Source of the DNA: Clostridia bacterium
Lineage (GTDB): Bacteria; Bacillota; Clostridia; Acetivibrionales; JAFADI01
Length of the DNA stretch: 64,000 nt
Direction of reading: 5' to 3'
NCBI GenBank assembly: GCA_026418695.1
Contig: JAOAAU010000007.1
Span: 1-64,000, forward strand
Shown here piece by piece: positions 61,964 through 64,000 of the stretch. How positions within the stretch are numbered: position 1 is the stretch's first letter; every line of letters begins with the position of its first letter. Below the pieces are notes generated by a model that made no database searches, had not been told where the DNA came from, and saw only the letters and a list, made by a program, of their open reading frames with translations. Both the position numbers and the translations under genes were made by a program.

Positions 61964-63553
61964 TTACAGCATTTTTTTGTTTCTGTATTCAGTAGGAGTC
62001 AATCCTTCTGTTCGCTTGAATACCCTTGTAAAATAATTCGGATCGTTGTAGCCAACAAGTTCCCCAATATCTTTGATATTGATGCTAGGATCTTTTAACA
62101 GTTCTTTAGATTTATTAATTCTAACCTCGGCAATATAATCAACAAAATTCACATTTTTGTATTGTTTGAACATTTTACTAAAATAGAAGTTGCTCAGCCC
62201 CACTATTCCCGCAGCTTCCTCCAGGCTCAATTCCCGGGTATAGTTCTGCTTGATGAATTCACAAACTTTGTCAATCAGTGCACCGGATCTACCCGTCTTC
62301 TTATCATTGATTTCGTTGATAATCCTATGAATTTCCTGACTTAAATAAGTCTTCAGTTCTCCGACCGACTCTACTATTTGAAGCTCTTCAAAGCAAGTTT
62401 TCGCATCCTTGCTGCAGGCCTTGAATTCCTTTCCTGCTGATCTAAATAAAACGATCAAGAGTTCACAAGCCCTCCAGCGTATTGCTTCCATTGATTCAAG
62501 GTTGTCTGTCATCCATTCTATGATCTCGTCCAGCAAGATATTGACTTCATCTACGCTGCAGGAGAGAATACTGTCGCACAGCTTATTTTCTTTTTCAGAA
62601 GGATATGAAACACTCTTTTTCGATTCAGTAACACAATAACGGACAATGTTGGATGTACGATTTTTGCTCCTGCATGCAGACTTAGCTTCCAGTAATGCAT
62701 TATGCATACTTTCCGGTTCTGAATAATCCTGCCCAAAGCCAATAACAACACCGGCATCAACAACACCCTGAACTGCTTGATATACTTGAGACAGCAATTG
62801 ATCCGAGGGTTTTCGCTGATCCATGCTTTGTGATTGTTGATACAAAACTAAAGCATAGATGGTATTGCCCATATGAGCTGCAAGGCTTTTGCAGCCAAGT
62901 TTCTCAATCTCCAGCTTCAGCTTCTCAATGCAACGTTTTTTCATCATGTCCTTTTGGAACTGTGATTGAATCGGAGCAGAGCTTTTATTGAAGTCAATAT
63001 CGATCACTGCTGCAAAACCAGCGGAGAATCCAATATTCATTACAGAAAAATATTCCGCGATTTGCTTGCCATCCATATCACCATTTAAAATGGATAAAAC
63101 CAACTCTGATTCAAGATACTGCGTTACTTGTCCCAGCTTGCTTTCCATTTCTACTTGCCGGGATGCGCTGTTTCTCTCATTTTCTAGTGCATCAATGGTC
63201 CTGTTTACAACATCAATGACCTGTTCATTGGTTGCCGGCTTTATAATAAAGTCCTCCACACCGATCCTTATAGCTTCCTTTGCATAGTCAAAATAGTCAA
63301 ATGCCGTCAGCAAAGCGATTCTGCATTTTGGAAAATACTGTTTGATGGTTTTTGATGCCTCAATTCCATTGATTCCCGGCATCTTGATATCCATCAACAC
63401 AATGTCGGGCTGGAAGACAGACGCCTTTCCAATCGCTTCCTTCCCATTGGAGGCCTCTTCTATGCTTCCTATACGCTTGCAGTTGTTTGTAATGATAAAC
63501 TTGAGGGCATCTCTTTCAATAAATTCATCATCAACCACCAATAGCTTATACAA
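61964..63553 (-). CDS. YesN-type response regulator with AraC DNA-binding domain
   Basis: The protein has 529 aa. Receiver with D8/D9 and phospho-acceptor D55 in VLMDIKMPG, and the conserved K in EDFIIKPA. A long linker follows (about 130-420), then AraC HTHs (LSLEEAAGIVGLSNFYFSKMFKQYKN; IKDIGELVGYNDPNYFTRVFKRTEG, TPTEYR). It overlaps the sensor kinase gene by 8 bp and lies directly upstream of dctP, so it probably controls the TRAP operon. Confidence 0.94.
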   Translation of the reverse strand: MYKLLVVDDEFIERDALKFIITNNCKRIGSIEEASNGKEAIGKASVFQPDIVLMDIKMPGINGIEASKTIKQYFPKCRIALLTAFDYFDYAKEAIRIGVEDFIIKPATNEQVIDVVNRTIDALENERNSASRQVEMESKLGQVTQYLESELVLSILNGDMDGKQIAEYFSVMNIGFSAGFAAVIDIDFNKSSAPIQSQFQKDMMKKRCIEKLKLEIEKLGCKSLAAHMGNTIYALVLYQQSQSMDQRKPSDQLLSQVYQAVQGVVDAGVVIGFGQDYSEPESMHNALLEAKSACRSKNRTSNIVRYCVTESKKSVSYPSEKENKLCDSILSCSVDEVNILLDEIIEWMTDNLESMEAIRWRACELLIVLFRSAGKEFKACSKDAKTCFEELQIVESVGELKTYLSQEIHRIINEINDKKTGRSGALIDKVCEFIKQNYTRELSLEEAAGIVGLSNFYFSKMFKQYKNVNFVDYIAEVRINKSKELLKDPSINIKDIGELVGYNDPNYFTRVFKRTEGLTPTEYRNKKML

Positions 63554-64000
63554 AGTTCTCCACTTCCTTTCCAGCAGGAATCACCATGGTAATCACTGTT
63601 CCTATTCCTACTTTGCTGCTGATCTTAAACTCGGACCTTCCACTAAAATAGTTGCCTAATCTATTCATAACATTGGTAAGTCCTATTCCGGTCGTATGTC
63701 CGGCATACATTTCTTCTTCCATGTTCATCATCCGGCGGATCTTATCCCTTGGGATTCCTACTCCATTATCAATGATTTTTACAATCACCCGGGCTCCCTT
63801 CCTGGACACTTTGATTCTCAGCTTCCCTCCGTTTTCCTTAGGCTCAAGCCCGTGGATGATGGAGTTCTCAACTAATGGCTGAATAGTGAAACATGGGATC
63901 AGGACTGCGTCCGTTTGAGTCTGGCATTTGACATCCAGCTTGATGCGCTCCCCAAAACGGTACTGCTGGATGTACATATATTCCATGGTGATATCAAGTT
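63546..64000 (-). CDS. YesM-type sensor histidine kinase (partial, C-terminus)
   Basis: The frame is open to the window end. Visible are the end of the His_kinase domain (YMYIQQYRFGERIKL) and the HATPase: N-box QPLVENSIIHGLEP, G1-box IDNGVGIPRDKI and GIGLTNVMNRLGNYF. The sensor part is outside the window. It pairs with the response regulator at 61964-63553. Confidence 0.93.
   Translation of the reverse strand, partial: LDITMEYMYIQQYRFGERIKLDVKCQTQTDAVLIPCFTIQPLVENSIIHGLEPKENGGKLRIKVSRKGARVIVKIIDNGVGIPRDKIRRMMNMEEEMYAGHTTGIGLTNVMNRLGNYFSGRSEFKISSKVGIGTVITMVIPAGKEVENFV

Noticed and set aside
1..64000. CRISPR arrays, tRNA or rRNA genes
   Set aside because: No regularly spaced direct repeats of CRISPR type, no cloverleaf with the conserved TTCGA loop and no ribosomal RNA sequence was seen on either strand.

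Overview
The window looks like chromosome of an endospore-forming, anaerobic member of the Clostridia. Reasons: a tricistronic GerA-type spore germination operon, a six-gene Rnf complex in the clostridial order C-D-G-E-A-B, a cyclic-di-GMP-I riboswitch, strong AGGAGG ribosome binding sites, YesMN-type two-component systems and moderate-to-low GC. No rRNA, tRNA or CRISPR array was seen.

Layout. 1-5.2 kb: the start of a 7TM-type histidine kinase gene, an AraC/GyrI-like regulator, a MarR/methyltransferase pair with three copies of one 15-bp operator, a c-di-GMP riboswitch in front of a PilZ protein, and a decayed SufS-like cysteine desulfurase beside a palindromic REP-like repeat. 5.3-9.6 kb: gerAA-gerAB-gerAC plus a 55-aa membrane protein. 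9.9-13.2 kb: an ECF-like sigma factor operon, a hypothetical protein and an MBL-fold hydrolase. 13.3-22.7 kb: a DUF255/YyaL-type thioredoxin-domain gene split by a 7.2-kb element that carries a large serine recombinase, a decayed phage terminase, a few secreted or hypothetical proteins and a substitute 5' end of the host gene. 22.8-31 kb: a repeat-containing coat-like protein, an ABC exporter with an AraC regulator, an AAC(3)-like acetyltransferase with a PfkB kinase, a PHP phosphatase, a lipoprotein and another AraC regulator. 31-36 kb: rnfCDGEAB.

The region 36.6-64 kb is a uronate and acidic-polysaccharide catabolic district. uxaC (glucuronate isomerase) lies on the plus strand and almost everything else is on the minus strand. 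One module holds a CUT1-type ABC importer, a GH88 unsaturated glucuronyl hydrolase, an acyltransferase/toroid fusion and a DUF2264 protein, with a YesMN pair and a heparinase II/III-family protein upstream. A second module is kdgA-kdgK-kduI-kduD-yhcH-LUD, with an IclR (KdgR-like) regulator and operator-like palindromes, a KdgF-like cupin, a TRAP transporter (DctPQM) and a second YesMN pair that runs off the window end.

Together the district can import oligo- or monouronates by two systems, cut unsaturated uronosyl residues (lyase family, GH88), linearise them (KdgF), isomerise and reduce them (KduI, KduD), phosphorylate 2-keto-3-deoxygluconate (KdgK) and cleave KDPG to pyruvate and glyceraldehyde-3-phosphate (KdgA). 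The most unusual feature is the split DUF255 gene: precise recombination between two 11-bp copies of ACTTGTCATTG would delete 7,243 bp and recreate one 692-codon reading frame.
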